Origin: Chrysomallon squamiferum
Lineage: Eukaryota; Mollusca; Gastropoda; Neomphalida; Peltospiridae
DNA length: 64,000 nt
NCBI GenBank assembly: GCA_012295275.1
Contig: CM022674.1
Span: forward strand, 15,780,424-15,844,423
Direction: 5' to 3'
Shown here one piece after another: positions 1-11,150 of this stretch (within the stretch, counting starts at the first letter, position 1; each line of letters opens with the position of its first letter). The notes beneath the pieces were generated by a model, which worked only from the letters and a program-made list of their open reading frames with translations, was not told the origin of the DNA and ran no database searches. Position numbers and translations under genes: made by a program.

Positions 1-474
1 CTGTGTTTACAATCAGCCTCATATACATATATCTGTGTGTGTGTTTGTGTGTGTATGTGTGTGTGCGTGGTGTGTTTATTTATTTCTTATGTTTAGTAGT
101 AGTAGCAGTGGTAGTGGTAGTACTAGTAATATTTATATTAGTATTGTTTTGTTGATTGTTTGTTTCCTGTTGCTTTAATGAAAGTGTTTTTTAGAATTAT
201 TAATATTTTTTTATATATAATCATGCTTGTTTTATAACCAATGAACAAAAAATCAAACAAACAAAGAGATAAATAAATAAATACATGAAGCATGAACATA
301 TTTTCCTTTTATTACATACAGAATAGCAAACAACTCAAAAATCAGAATCAACACTGGTAGAAGTTTCACGAATATTTCCTTCACAAAATATACTTTTATA
401 TTAGCAGCTAGGAACCTATTACAAACTCTTTAATACAGTACAGCTCATGCCAACAGAAACAAACACGAACTTAG
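1..474. other. No gene seen; GT-rich microsatellite and duplicated spacer
   Basis: Positions 30-75 are a GT-rich microsatellite and 100-150 a short AGT/GGT-type run. No exon is visible. Positions about 340-474 are similar to 2390-2560, for example the shared stretches cttcacaaaata and cagacaaacacgaa-like text. The two blocks are therefore copies of one spacer or 3' flank of the fibrinogen-like genes. The block abuts the end of exon 2 of the downstream gene copy. Confidence 0.6.
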
Positions 475-1136
475 AAGCCAACCGCTATCATTGTCAGATA
501 TTTCGCAGTACGCCCTGATTGGGCTGCCGTTGTCATGTGGTACAATTGTATAAACTCCGCTTGTTTTACCTCCATTCATAATTATCTCTACACAGTCAGA
601 CGGAACACTTTCTGTGTAATAATAACAATAACAACAGTGATGATGATGCCAGTTTATGAATTCGTATGCAAACAGTACGAATGCATAATTCAGGAGTAAA
701 AGTATGCAAATAAATATTAACAAACACACATACATATGAGCAAAATAATTCGTATTTTTCTAAATGTATTTGTATACTACTTTTAATGTATATATAAGTA
801 AACAAACAAACCACAACTTACCATAATATTTTGTCTCTGGGTCACTAACAAACAAATGAGAAGTCAATGGTTCACTGTACAAGAACACGTGCCGTTGCCG
901 TTGTTGTAGATGAAACCTCTTCAGCCGACTTAGAAGATTCTGTGACCTAGTAAACTTTACTGGACACTTTCAGTTCATTTCAAGGATCGATCTTCTGCAG
1001 GTTTCTTATCGTTGTACTGTGGTAACATTCGAAAAGTCTTACGAGTGCCAAGCTCGGAATTGAAAAAAGAAACAACGATTATCAAATATGCTAAAACACA
1101 GAATATCATCCCGTGGATCTGTTTCATTATCTCCAT
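475..1136 (-). pseudogene. PAN/apple + fibrinogen-like protein, copy B (broken, 3' truncated)
   Basis: This is the second tandem copy of the gene at 4038-5711. Exon 1 (822-1136) starts at an ATG aligned with copy A (MEIMKQIHG versus MKIMKMFYG) and encodes a signal peptide. The PAN/apple part that follows is frameshifted; only its tail (FVSDPETKYYG versus FVSEAETESHG) is still readable. Exon 1 ends at a good donor (ATG|GTAAGT at 822/821). Exon 2 (475-611, 137 nt, same length as in copy A) encodes the start of a fibrinogen-like domain (DCVEIIMNGGKTSGVYTIVP, then AYCEISDNDSGW) and keeps the Trp that copy A has lost. The exon ends at a sequence breakpoint instead of a GT donor (CTAAGT), and no later fibrinogen exons are present. 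The product would have been a secreted lectin-like protein. The frameshift, lost donor and missing exons make a pseudogene likely. Confidence 0.75.
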
Positions 1137-1374
1137 TTCATAAACGATATGTTGAAATTCAGATATATGCATTCAGAACTAAATTAGTCTGCTTATATAA
1201 AACGATTTTACTCTTTATTTCACAGAGCCAAATACAATATTAATTTGTTCTACTAATGTTTCCAAATCACTGTGTCTACCAAACTGAACTCCTAAAATAC
1301 ATTAACCGTGTGACACAGTTATTCAGAATATAGATAGTATCAATTTGAAACACAGATATGAATGAAAAAGTTTT

Positions 1375-1487
1375 CATCAGAATTCAGAGTAAAAAATACA
1401 ACAATACATAAGCATACCATGTATATATATATATATATTTATATATTGTTGTTGTATTTTTTACACTGAATTCTGATGTAATATTTT
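1375..1487. repeat. Imperfect hairpin (inverted repeat) with AT-rich loop
   Basis: The left arm begins CATCAGAATTCAGAGT and the right arm is its near-perfect reverse complement, ending ACTGAATTCTGATG. The paired region is about 32-36 bp, with the poly-A/T parts AAAAAATACAACAA and TTGTTGTATTTTTT opposite each other. The loop is a (TA)n run. It lies upstream of copy B (minus-strand gene) and could be a MITE remnant or a transcribed hairpin; the sequence does not decide. Confidence 0.7.
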
Positions 1488-1489
1488 GT

Positions 1490-2389
1490 AATCATTTTTC
1501 TTTCTGTTTTCAATCCCAGATTATTTCAGTATATTTAGAAGTTAATTACCATGATAAATAATTCAAACATTTAACTAACAGTCATCAAACATAATTATTA
1601 TTATAAATCAAATATGAAACACTAATTATAAAAACAAATAGCAGTTAATTTAGAATGTAGAATAATTATTACACGATAATTATTATCAATACGAAAATGC
1701 AAAACAATAATTATTATCAATAACATAATGCAAAATGATAATAATAACAAAATACATTTAATTTAAAATGCACGTAAATATAATAATTGTTAAATCATAA
1801 TTATTATCAATACGAAAATGTAAAATAATAATTATAATAAATTAAGAATAAACTGAACACTTACAATGACTGATAAATCTGTCAGGATTTTATGCCTAAC
1901 TTGAAACTGTTGTAACTTCTGATCCAGCACAAAGCCTGTATATCACTTGTTTTATCACAATTCATTTATCGTCCATTCAGTCACAGTAATGAGCTCAAAG
2001 ATGAAAGGGAAAAGCCTATCATCCATATGTAACAATTATTATAATAACATATTATTAATATGTAAAGGTTTTCTTGTTGTTGTTTTTTTTTTAATGAATA
2101 TGCAAATGTCAAATATTAAGAACAAGCATATGTATCATTATTAGTATAAAAATATATTACGAATTCAAATGCAAAAGTAAAACAATAAGGTATTTTAACA
2201 ATATATTACGTATGGAAAAACTTTAAATAGATTATTATATCATTTTTCTTTCTGAATATTCAAGAATGATAAAATAGAGAGATAAATACATATTTTAATT
2301 AATTAATTTATTAATAAACAAACAAATAAATAAACAATAAAATAAAATAAAATAATGAAAATATTTTGTTTCTATTAAAGAGATAATAC
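1490..2389. other. AT-rich spacer without a gene
   Basis: Positions about 1665-1850 hold three to four degenerate copies of a unit containing ataattattatcaatacga and aaaatgcaaaa. Positions 2280-2360 are runs of aataaa-type repeats. No splice-flanked exon or conserved protein segment was seen on either strand. Confidence 0.6.
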
Positions 2390-4030
2390 GAGATAATTTC
2401 AAATCTAGATTCAATAATGGTAGAACTTTCAAGTATTTTTCTTCACAAAATACATTTCATATCAGCAGCGAGGAATTATTCACAAACTGTTTTATACAGT
2501 ACACAACACATACTACAGTATTTATATAAAGTCACACAGACAAACACGAATGAGAAAAAGACAAGGTTGCTGCACCAGGGATCGATATTTTAATCTACCG
2601 GTATCAGGTGAACGTTTCCCATATCAGTAATAGCTCACATTTTTGTTTTAAATATTGTTTTGAATTTACCTTTATCCAGAACACGAATTACAATTTAGAA
2701 AAACAGAAAATTCAGCAACTATTGTTTATGTAAATTTACATTTCCAACACTTTCCTAAGACAACAATTATTAATTTACATTTAACAACAGTTATCAAAGA
2801 CTATTTTTATCTTTACATTCAGAAAGAGCTTGCAGATAGCAATTTATAAATTTACATTCAGCAACTTCTTGAGAAATAGCAGTTTATAAATTTAAATTTA
2901 AACACTGTTTCCAAAGATACGTTGTAAAATTAACATTTAAAAATCGTTTGCAGACATATCACTTATAAATATAAGTCATAAATATAATTCTTTCAAATAC
3001 TCTAGCAATACAAAATGAACAATTCAATTGTTTTTCTTTATCAGTTTCAATATATAGACTATTAAACAGTCCTGTAAATTGAAATTTTGTTTCGTGATTT
3101 ATTTGTATTTTATATCTCCAGTTACCAACTCATATTCATTAGGCAAATACTATCGTCTCCTTTCGAATGAGAAAAGAGTTTTAGGTACAATAAGAAGCTG
3201 GTCTAATTTTTATTACAGTTTTAGTTTAAAACACTGTTTCACAATTTTTGTTTCTTGTTTCCTGTAAAATAAACCGTTTTAATATTTTATCTACGTATTT
3301 GAATTTAATGTTCTGTTTTGTGATATATATGTATAGTTTTATTTACCCCTATAGTTATATTTATTTATATAAATATATTGCTTTTTCTACATGTTTAGCT
3401 ATTTCTCTCTTTTTTTGCACATATCAGTGTTTTGTTTATTTGTTCTATTTACATGTACAAATATTTTGTTTTCTCTACGGGTGTAAATATATTTTTTACC
3501 TACCAATGTATTTATTTAAATAAACATATTTTTCTATCTACATATGTAAATATGTTTTTATTTACATACATAAATGTGTTGTTTAATCAGTTTGTAGGCA
3601 TTTCCTCTGTGCAGATCATTACATGTATTATTTATATCCATAGTGTCCTTTGTTTGTATCTAAAAATATCTAAATTTATACTTGTATTGAACTATAGTTT
3701 GTGCTTATATCAATTTACCAATTATGTTTGTGTCAAGTTTTGTCATAACTTATACAAAAGCAATGTTTTTCTCTGCCTACAAAAATATATAATTTTTATC
3801 GGGAAAAAAATGCCATTTTTATTCTTATTGTTATTTTTGTTTAGAATTTGGTATATTCATTTTGAGAATGTATTAGAATTTTATTTATTTATTTATTTAT
3901 TTATTTATTTTGTTTATTTATTTATATTTTTTGTGTTGCTTGATTTACATTAGAAACTTCGAATCTTACTTCCTCTTTTTCTTGTTATTTTTATAAATAT
4001 GAGTATAATTGTTCTGCCTGTAGTTGTTTC
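2390..4030. other. AT-rich spacer; two duplicated blocks, no exon found
   Basis: Positions 2390-2560 repeat the block at 340-474. Positions about 2660-3180 (Ttatccagaacacgaatta, then repeated gtttataaatttacatt units) recur at about 31170-31640. The long open frames at 3079-3953 are low-complexity Phe/Tyr/Ile-rich translations of T-rich DNA and I do not consider them genes. The remaining fibrinogen-domain exons of copy A (Ca2+-binding loop, GGWWY region) were expected here on the minus strand and were not found. Confidence 0.6.
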
Positions 4031-4257
4031 AAATTACCTGCATTTCCGCTGTATGTTTCAACTGATAACCGATAAAAATCATCTTCTCCAGTTACTGAGA
4101 CATTTTTGTAGATGGCATAAGTCGTGTTTCCTTCAAAATCTTACAAGTCAATTTTTAAATCGTAGAAACCCTGTCTGGTCAAACGATGTATGTTCTCATT
4201 GCCTGGTAATACAAACCAGATCGATAATTGAGATATTTTATTTTATTATTATTTGTT

Positions 4258-4262
4258 TTTTA

Positions 4263-4328
<66 letters not shown>

Positions 4329-4345
4329 TACTATTATTATCATCA
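4258..4345. repeat. (ATT)n microsatellite
   Basis: Pure ATT triplets with a few ACT/ATC interruptions at the right end. It lies just upstream of exon 4 of the minus-strand fibrinogen-like gene, inside its intron. Confidence 0.95.
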
Positions 4346-5009
4346 TCATCTTGAAATGTGCCTTGAGTTATTTTTGAAGAAATACATGTTTTTCGTTTTT
4401 CTTTTCTTTTCAGTGATACTCATATGTATATGTAAACGTACACAAAAATACACACACAGACACACACCCACCCACACACACACACAAACACATACACACA
4501 CATTTTGATACATTATATTTGTGATTTCGTCCCTTAACTCACTTTTTTTATGAATATTTTAAGTATTTATTATTAATTGCTTACCTAGCCAGAATTCGTT
4601 AGTTAATGAACCAAATCCGTCTGTGTATTCTTGCCACGTTCTGTAGAAATATTCTGATCCGTCCGTCCGTCTCTGAAATACCTGAACATCAAAAGAAGAA
4701 CATAAAAAAATAGTTAAAAAGACAAAAATATTTTAACACACAATAAAACGCACCTGAATAAAGCGAAGCGAAAAGGAAGAAAAGAGACAAAACAGAGAGA
4801 AAAAACCAGTAACAATGGACGAAATTAAAACAATAGAAGAATTAATAAACGCATTGCTAAAACTTACAAACTAACCGCTATCATTGGCAATCATTTCGCA
4901 GTACGCCCTGATTGGGCTGCCGTTGTCACGTGGTACAATTGTATACACTCCGCTTGTTTTACCTCCATTCATAATTATTTCTACACAGTCAGACGGAACA
5001 CTTTCTGTA

Positions 5010-5132
5010 ACATAAATAACATCAATTATCTCTATCCAATCATAGGAAACACTTTCTTTGACAATAACATTAATTATCTCTACAAAGTTAGACACAACGC
5101 TTTCTGTAACAACAACAATAATAATAATACTA

Positions 5133-5193
<61 letters not shown>

Positions 5194-5300
5194 CTACATA
5201 ATGACAGGGAACCCCTTCTCTGACAACACTAACATTATTTATCATTACACAGTCAGAGAAACCACTTTCTCATACAGTAACATTAATTGATAGCACGTGT
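5010..5300. repeat. Intron with exon-2-like repeated segments and (ATT)n
   Basis: The (ATT)n tract covers 5133-5190. On both sides the motif acactttctgtaacaataa (the 5' edge of exon 2 with its acceptor region) recurs in degenerate form several times, at about 5000, 5050, 5095, 5215, 5265 and 5375. Small serial duplications of the intron/exon boundary therefore seem to have built this intron. Confidence 0.6.
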
Positions 5301-5711
5301 ACTACCATTGTCTCATTCCTTTGAGTATCCAATTTTCTCTAGAAGGGTTGATGAAAGTGTCACATTAAACAGCCAGATGGAACATTTTCTGTACAATAAT
5401 AACATTAATTATCTCTACATTGAATATATCATACCATGTGATTCTGTTTCTGCCTCGCTAACAAACGAAAGAGAATTCAAGTTTTCACAGTACAGAGAAC
5501 ACATGCCGTTGCCGTTGTTATAGATGAATCCTTTACAGCCGACGTAGCTGGAACATTCTGTGACGCAGAAGAGTTTACTGGATACGTTCAGCTTTCGAAA
5601 AGTCTTACGAGTGCCAATCTTGGAATTAGAAAAAGAAACAACGATTGTCAGAAATGCTATAACACAGAATATTATCCCGTAGAACATTTTCATTATCTTC
5701 ATTTTATACAC

Positions 5712-6364
<653 letters not shown>

Positions 6365-6639
6365 ATTTTTATTATATAAAGAAATGCAGATATCATCCAT
6401 GTCTTTCATCCAAGAAGCCTGCATGTTTTGCAACTCTCCCAGACAACTGGTGGCCTCTAGACTGTTACCAACCAGTAGAAATGGTAAAATTAGACTCTGA
6501 TGGCTTCACCAAAGATGAGGAGATGAAAACCGTGATGAAGTTATTTTTTCTACCATGAACAAATCGAAGTAATATTGAAATACTTACTTCGCATCCAAAA
6601 CCTACCACTGTGGAACAAATACTGTAGGTAGTAATGCCT

Positions 6640-7943
6640 ATTTTATGACACTGTGTACATTTAGGGAATACAAAAAAGAAAAAAACACCCTAAATATATT
6701 CTGCATACTTCAAGATATATATATATTTATTTATTTATTGTTATTGTTATTGTTATCGGTATTGTTGATCTTATTACTATTATTATTATTAGTAGTAATA
6801 TTTTGTCATCTAGCCTTAATTAATAATAAAATACAGCATGAAATAGACTAAAGTTGCATTTTTATTCCAATTTTTTTGTATACAAGCATTGCCAGAAACA
6901 AATAAAATCAAATGCAGCTATCAATTCTACATGCATGCTACGATGTCACACCTGTTATGGAAAATGATATTATCTTACTGTAATACTTTTACATTAACAA
7001 AGTATAGATTGCTATAATTTGGAATAATAAATAATTTATTTTAGATCATTTGTTCCGCATTAGATACAAGTATTCAACATGTATGTTCCCATTAAATAAA
7101 TAATCAATGATAGATATTTATTCAGTATATAGTTACTAAGTAAATAATCAGTGACAGATATTTGATCGGCATATACTCATTAAATAAATAATCAATGATA
7201 GATATTTAAACAGTATGTTCTCGTTAAGTAACTAATCAGTGATAGAGATTTAATCACTGTGGTCTCATTAAATAAATTATGAGTGATAGATATTTAATCA
7301 GCATTTACTAATTAAATAAATGATCGATAGTTAGTATATTTTAGCACTGACTAAAGAACACCAATCAGTGATAGATATTTAATCACTGTGGTCTCATTAA
7401 ATAAATGATGAGTGATAGATATTTAATCAGCATTTACTTAATTAAATAAATGATCGATAGTTAGTATATTTTAACACTGACTAAAGAACACCAATCAGTC
7501 GTATATTTAATTAATATTTTCTAGAACTAATTACATAAATGATTGATTTATAATTGCAAATGATAGATTTTTCATTTGTTTCAATAGTGTTAGAAACAAC
7601 AAAACAGATTTCCAATAGAAGATTCATCAATTCGTAAAAAAAAAAAAAAAAAAAAAGAAGAAATAAAAATCTTTATAGGTTGATATCCAAATATTGATGA
7701 CAGAAAATTTATCAGTAGTTTTTTTAAAGAAATATTTACCATCCATCTGTTACAGAATGAAAATTAATCACTGTACTGGAACATCGATACGGAAATATAT
7801 GGATGATCACCAGTATTGTAGAAAAGTAATAAAATACTGTAGTTCAGTTACTATGAAATAAATTATAACGAAAACAAAACATTAAATATAGCTGAGCAGT
7901 AAGCAATACAAATTTTAGTTATTACGAACCTTCAGAGGCTAAA

Positions 7944-8009
<66 letters not shown>

Positions 8010-8061
8010 CATTATTATTATTATTATTATTATTATTTTTTTTTTTTTTTTTTTTTTGCAG
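6640..8061 (+). repeat. Intron of PARP copy 1 with 45-47 bp and 133-bp tandem repeats
   Basis: From about 7030 to 7510 a degenerate unit of about 45 bp (tgatagatatttaatca plus cattaaataaat) repeats around ten times. Inside it a 133-bp block (about 7232-7364) is duplicated almost exactly at 7365-7498. The matching intron of copy 2 (25180-25300) has only one or two units, so the expansion is specific to copy 1. The intron ends with (ATT)n at 7943-8037 and a poly-T polypyrimidine tract before the acceptor at 8061. Confidence 0.8.
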
Positions 8062-8599
8062 TATGAGAGAAGTAATGTTGATGAACGAGATATAAACGAA
8101 ATATTTCTCTTTCATGGAACTAATGGTGACATCAGTGATATACGTGGAATCTGCCACAACAACATCGACTTCAGGCTGAACGCCAAACATTGAACAAAGT
8201 ACGGAAAGGGAGCATATTTTGCCCGTGATGCCAAATACAGCCACTGCTACACCACACGATCACATTGCTTCATGTTCATTTCAAAGGTTCTTGTAGCCCA
8301 GTATGCTAAAGGTGAACGTTCCTATTTCCGGCATTCTTCTATGAAAGTCCATGTTCTTTATGATTCCTGTGTCGATGATGTAAATAATCCATCAGATTTT
8401 GTAATCTTTGACACTTCACAGAGTTACCCCAATGTTTCTACTTGGATATTCTGTGAAGAGCACACCAGAACTGTCTTCATCAAGCTCCTCAGTATCGTCT
8501 CTTCAGGCCTCTATTCCGATCAGAAGTGCTCAAGTACCCAATATATATTGGAATCAATTCCTCCCTCCATTCCTGCATCCACCGTTCCCTCAAACAGTC

Positions 8600-10145
8600 T
8601 TTCACAGTTCTTCTTCCACAGCAAATCCTTCCAACACTTTACCACTCTTTCACAGTTCTTCTTTTACAGCAAATCCTTCCAACATTCCACCAATATTTCA
8701 CAGTTCTATTATATTTCACAGCAAATGCTTTTTTTTTTTTACCATTCTTTCACAGTTCTTCTTCTACAGCAAATCCTTCCAACACTTTACCACTCTTTCA
8801 CAGTTCTGCTTCTACAGCAAATCCTTCCAACACTTTACCACTCTTTCACAGTTCTATTTCTACAGCAAATCCTTCCAACACTTTACCACTCTTTCACAGT
8901 TCTTCTTTTACAGCAAATCCTTCCAACACTTTACCACTCTTTCACAGTTCTGCTTCTACAGCAAATCCTTCCAACACTTTACCATTCTTTCACAGTTCTA
9001 CTTCTACAGCAAATCCTTCCAACACTTTACCATTTTTTCACAGTTACATTTCTACAGTTCCTTCCAACACTTTATTCTCTTTTCACAGTTCTGCTTCTAC
9101 AGCACATGCTTCCAGCACTTTACCATTCTTTCACAGTTCTGCTTTTACAGCAAATCCTTCCAACACTTTACCACTCTTTCACAGTCCTGCTTCTATAGCA
9201 AATCCTTCCAACACTTTACCACTTTTTCACAGTTACATTTCTACAGCAAATCCTTCCAACACTTTACCACTCTTTCACAGTTCTGCTTCTACAGCACATG
9301 CTTCCAACACTTTACCACTCTTTCACAGTTCTGCTTCTACAGCAAATCCTTCCAACACTTTACAACTCGTTCACAGTTCTGCTTCTGTATCAGATGCTTC
9401 CAACACTTTTCCACTCTTTCACAGTTCTATTTCTACAGCAAATCCTTCCGACACTTTACCACTCTTTCACAGTTCTTCTTTTACAGCAAATCCTTCCAAC
9501 ACTTTACCACTCTTTCACAGTTCTGCTTTTACAGCAAATCCTTCCAACACTTTACCACTCTTTCACAGTTCTGCTTCTACAGCACATGCTTCCAACACTT
9601 TACCATTCTTTCACACTTCGACTTCTACAGCAGATGCTTCCAACACTTTACCATTCTATCACAGTTCGACTTCTACAGCAAATCCTTCCAACACTTTACC
9701 ACTCTTTCACAGTTCTACTTCTACAGCAGATGCTTCCAACACTTTACCATTCTTTCACAGTTCTACTTCTACAGCAGATGCTTCCAACACTTTACCACTC
9801 TTTCACAGTTCTACTTCTACAGCAGATGCTTCCAACACTTTACCATTCTTTCACAGTTCTGCTTCTACAGCAGATGCTTCCAACACTTTACCATTCTTTC
9901 ACAGTTCTGCTTTTACAGCAAATCCTTCCAACACTTTACCACTCTTTCACAGTTCTGCTTTTACAGCAAATCCTTCCAACACTTTACCACTCTTTCACAG
10001 TTCTGCTTTTACAGCAAATCCTTCCAACACTTTACGACTCTTTCACAGTTCTGCTTTTACAGCAAATCCTTCCAACACTTTACCACTCTTTCACAGTTCT
10101 GCTTTTACAGCAAATCCTTCCAACATTCCACCAATATTTCACAGT
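8600..10145 (+). repeat. 48-bp coding-type minisatellite, about 31 units
   Basis: The unit begins ttccaacactttaccactct and continues with tttcacagttctgcttctac, then agcaaatcc, for 48 bp. In the frame that follows the PARP domain it reads as a 16-residue Ser/Thr/Pro-rich unit (SNTLPLFHSSASTANP). The unit length is a multiple of three, so all three forward frames stay open for about 1.7 kb. Variant units carry gcacatgc or gcagatgc in place of gcaaatcc. Confidence 0.95.
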
Positions 10146-10211
10146 TTTACTTCTATAGTAAATATTTCACCAAGTTCAACTTCTACAAATACATCTTTCA
10201 CATCAATGTGA

Positions 10212-11150
10212 TGTGTCCTTCAAATACCTTTATATCTATCAATATTTATTACTGGAAAATGCATATTTAGCATATGTTTTGTTAAAGATAATAATAATAT
10301 TAGTATTAATTTTAATGGTAACAAGTGGACAATGTGTAGTAGTGGCCCCAGTTCACTGCTTTGCCTGCAGATCTATAATAGATTTAAGAGGATCTTGCTG
10401 ACGGGATGGTTATTTTGGTTGTTGTTTTGGCAAATGTTCGTTTGCTTTTGTTCAACCAAAAATATATTAATAACAAATTCTTTTTTATTTCACATTTTGC
10501 GTGGACTTTGCAATTTATATACTCACAAGAGGATGAGATAACCCCTCACTGTACTGTAGACTGGGGTTTATATTACAGGGCAGCATAGGTGAATAGCATA
10601 AACTACAGAGGTATGATGGGTCTGTGGGATAGAAGAAGGATTGTATTGCAAGTGTATGGGTCAGTAGGACACACAAATAATTACATTACACAGGTGTATG
10701 AGTCAGAAGGATACACAAATGATTACAATACACTGGTATATGGGTCAGTAGTATATACAAACAATTACATTACACAGGTGTATGGGTCAGTGGTATACAC
10801 AAAAAATTACATTACACAGATGTATGGGTCACTATTATACACAAATAATTACATTACACAGGTGTATGGGTCACTAGTGTATACAAAAAAATTGCATTAC
10901 AGGGGTGTGTAGGTCTGTGGTATACATAAGTGATGACATTACTTAGATCGTTTACGTAGATATATTAAGGTTTACATTTCAGTGGTGCATGGGTAATTAC
11001 GATATACCAAAAAATTATATTACAGCGATTAAGATCTCAGCCGAATGTACTGATCATGTAGAATTATACAATAGATGTCAGATACCTTGATACATGGTAT
11101 GAAAAGCCCTAAGAGGCTTCTTAAAGTACCCTTTACATTATTTTTCTTCT
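10212..11150 (+). repeat. Duplicated spacer with 42-bp minisatellite
   Basis: Positions about 10260-10690 are duplicated at 27680-28100 (shared tgataacaagtggac-like and gtttatattacagggcag text). At about 10610-10960 a 42-bp unit (caggtgtatgggtcagtagt plus atatacaaacaattacatta) repeats about eight times. The duplicate at 28 kb has a single unit, so this array grew after the duplication. The short open frame across it (QVYGSVVYTNNYIT units) is not taken as a gene. Confidence 0.8.

Larger units (their letters stand above)
4038..5711 (-). pseudogene. PAN/apple + fibrinogen-like secreted protein, copy A (two nonsense codons)
   Basis: Four exons with mutually consistent phases were read. Exon 1 (5435-5711) has ATG at 5711 (alternative 5702), a hydrophobic signal peptide (IIFCVIAFLTIVVSF) and a PAN/apple-like module with a Cys pattern (FCVTECSSYVGCKGFIYN, CSLYCENL). 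Exon 2 (4868-5004) starts the fibrinogen-related domain (GGKTSGVYTIVP, AYCEM). Exon 3 (4585-4681) reads [20 protein letters not shown] then [13 protein letters not shown]. Exon 4 (4038-4202) reads NENIHRLTRQGFYDLKIDL, stop, DFEG. All splice sites are canonical. Two codons are stops: TAG at 4871-4873 where the family has Trp (GGW), and TAA at 4141-4143 where Glu or Asp is usual. The C-terminal exons are absent. The intact family is made of secreted recognition lectins (FREP-like). This copy looks dead or needs resequencing. Confidence 0.8.
6390..10211 (+). pseudogene. PARP-type mono-ADP-ribosyltransferase, copy 1 (decayed)
   Basis: Two exons align with copy 2. Exon 6390-6627 (acceptor ATGCAG, donor TAG|GTAGTA) keeps SSKKPAC and LPDNWWPLDCYQ but is frameshifted after TVMKLFF. 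Exon 8062 onward carries the PARP catalytic core: FLFHGTNGD (first catalytic His), NIDFRLNAKH, KYGKGAYFARDAKYSHCY (catalytic Tyr, YSH motif), FISKVLVAQYAKGE and CVDDVNNPSDFVIFD. Lesions: about 13 nt missing before the HGT motif, causing a frameshift; TGA at 8191-8193 in place of the GGA Gly codon of copy 2; and a frameshift after SQSYP. The frame resumes as FLLGYSVKSTPELSSSSS into a Ser/Thr/Pro-rich 48-bp repeat tail ending at 10211. Intact relatives attach single ADP-ribose units to proteins, often in antiviral or stress responses. This copy cannot make the enzyme. Confidence 0.85.

Noticed and set aside
3079-3953. Membrane-protein-like Phe/Tyr/Ile-rich open frames
   Set aside because: They result from T-rich composition and low complexity, with no conserved motif and no splice context.
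8600-10145. CRISPR-like array
   Set aside because: Units are contiguous tandem repeats without variable spacers, in animal DNA.
8408-10270. Three overlapping open frames of 286-620 codons treated as separate genes
   Set aside because: They arise from one 48-bp repeat whose length is a multiple of three. Only the frame that continues the PARP domain has a plausible coding history.
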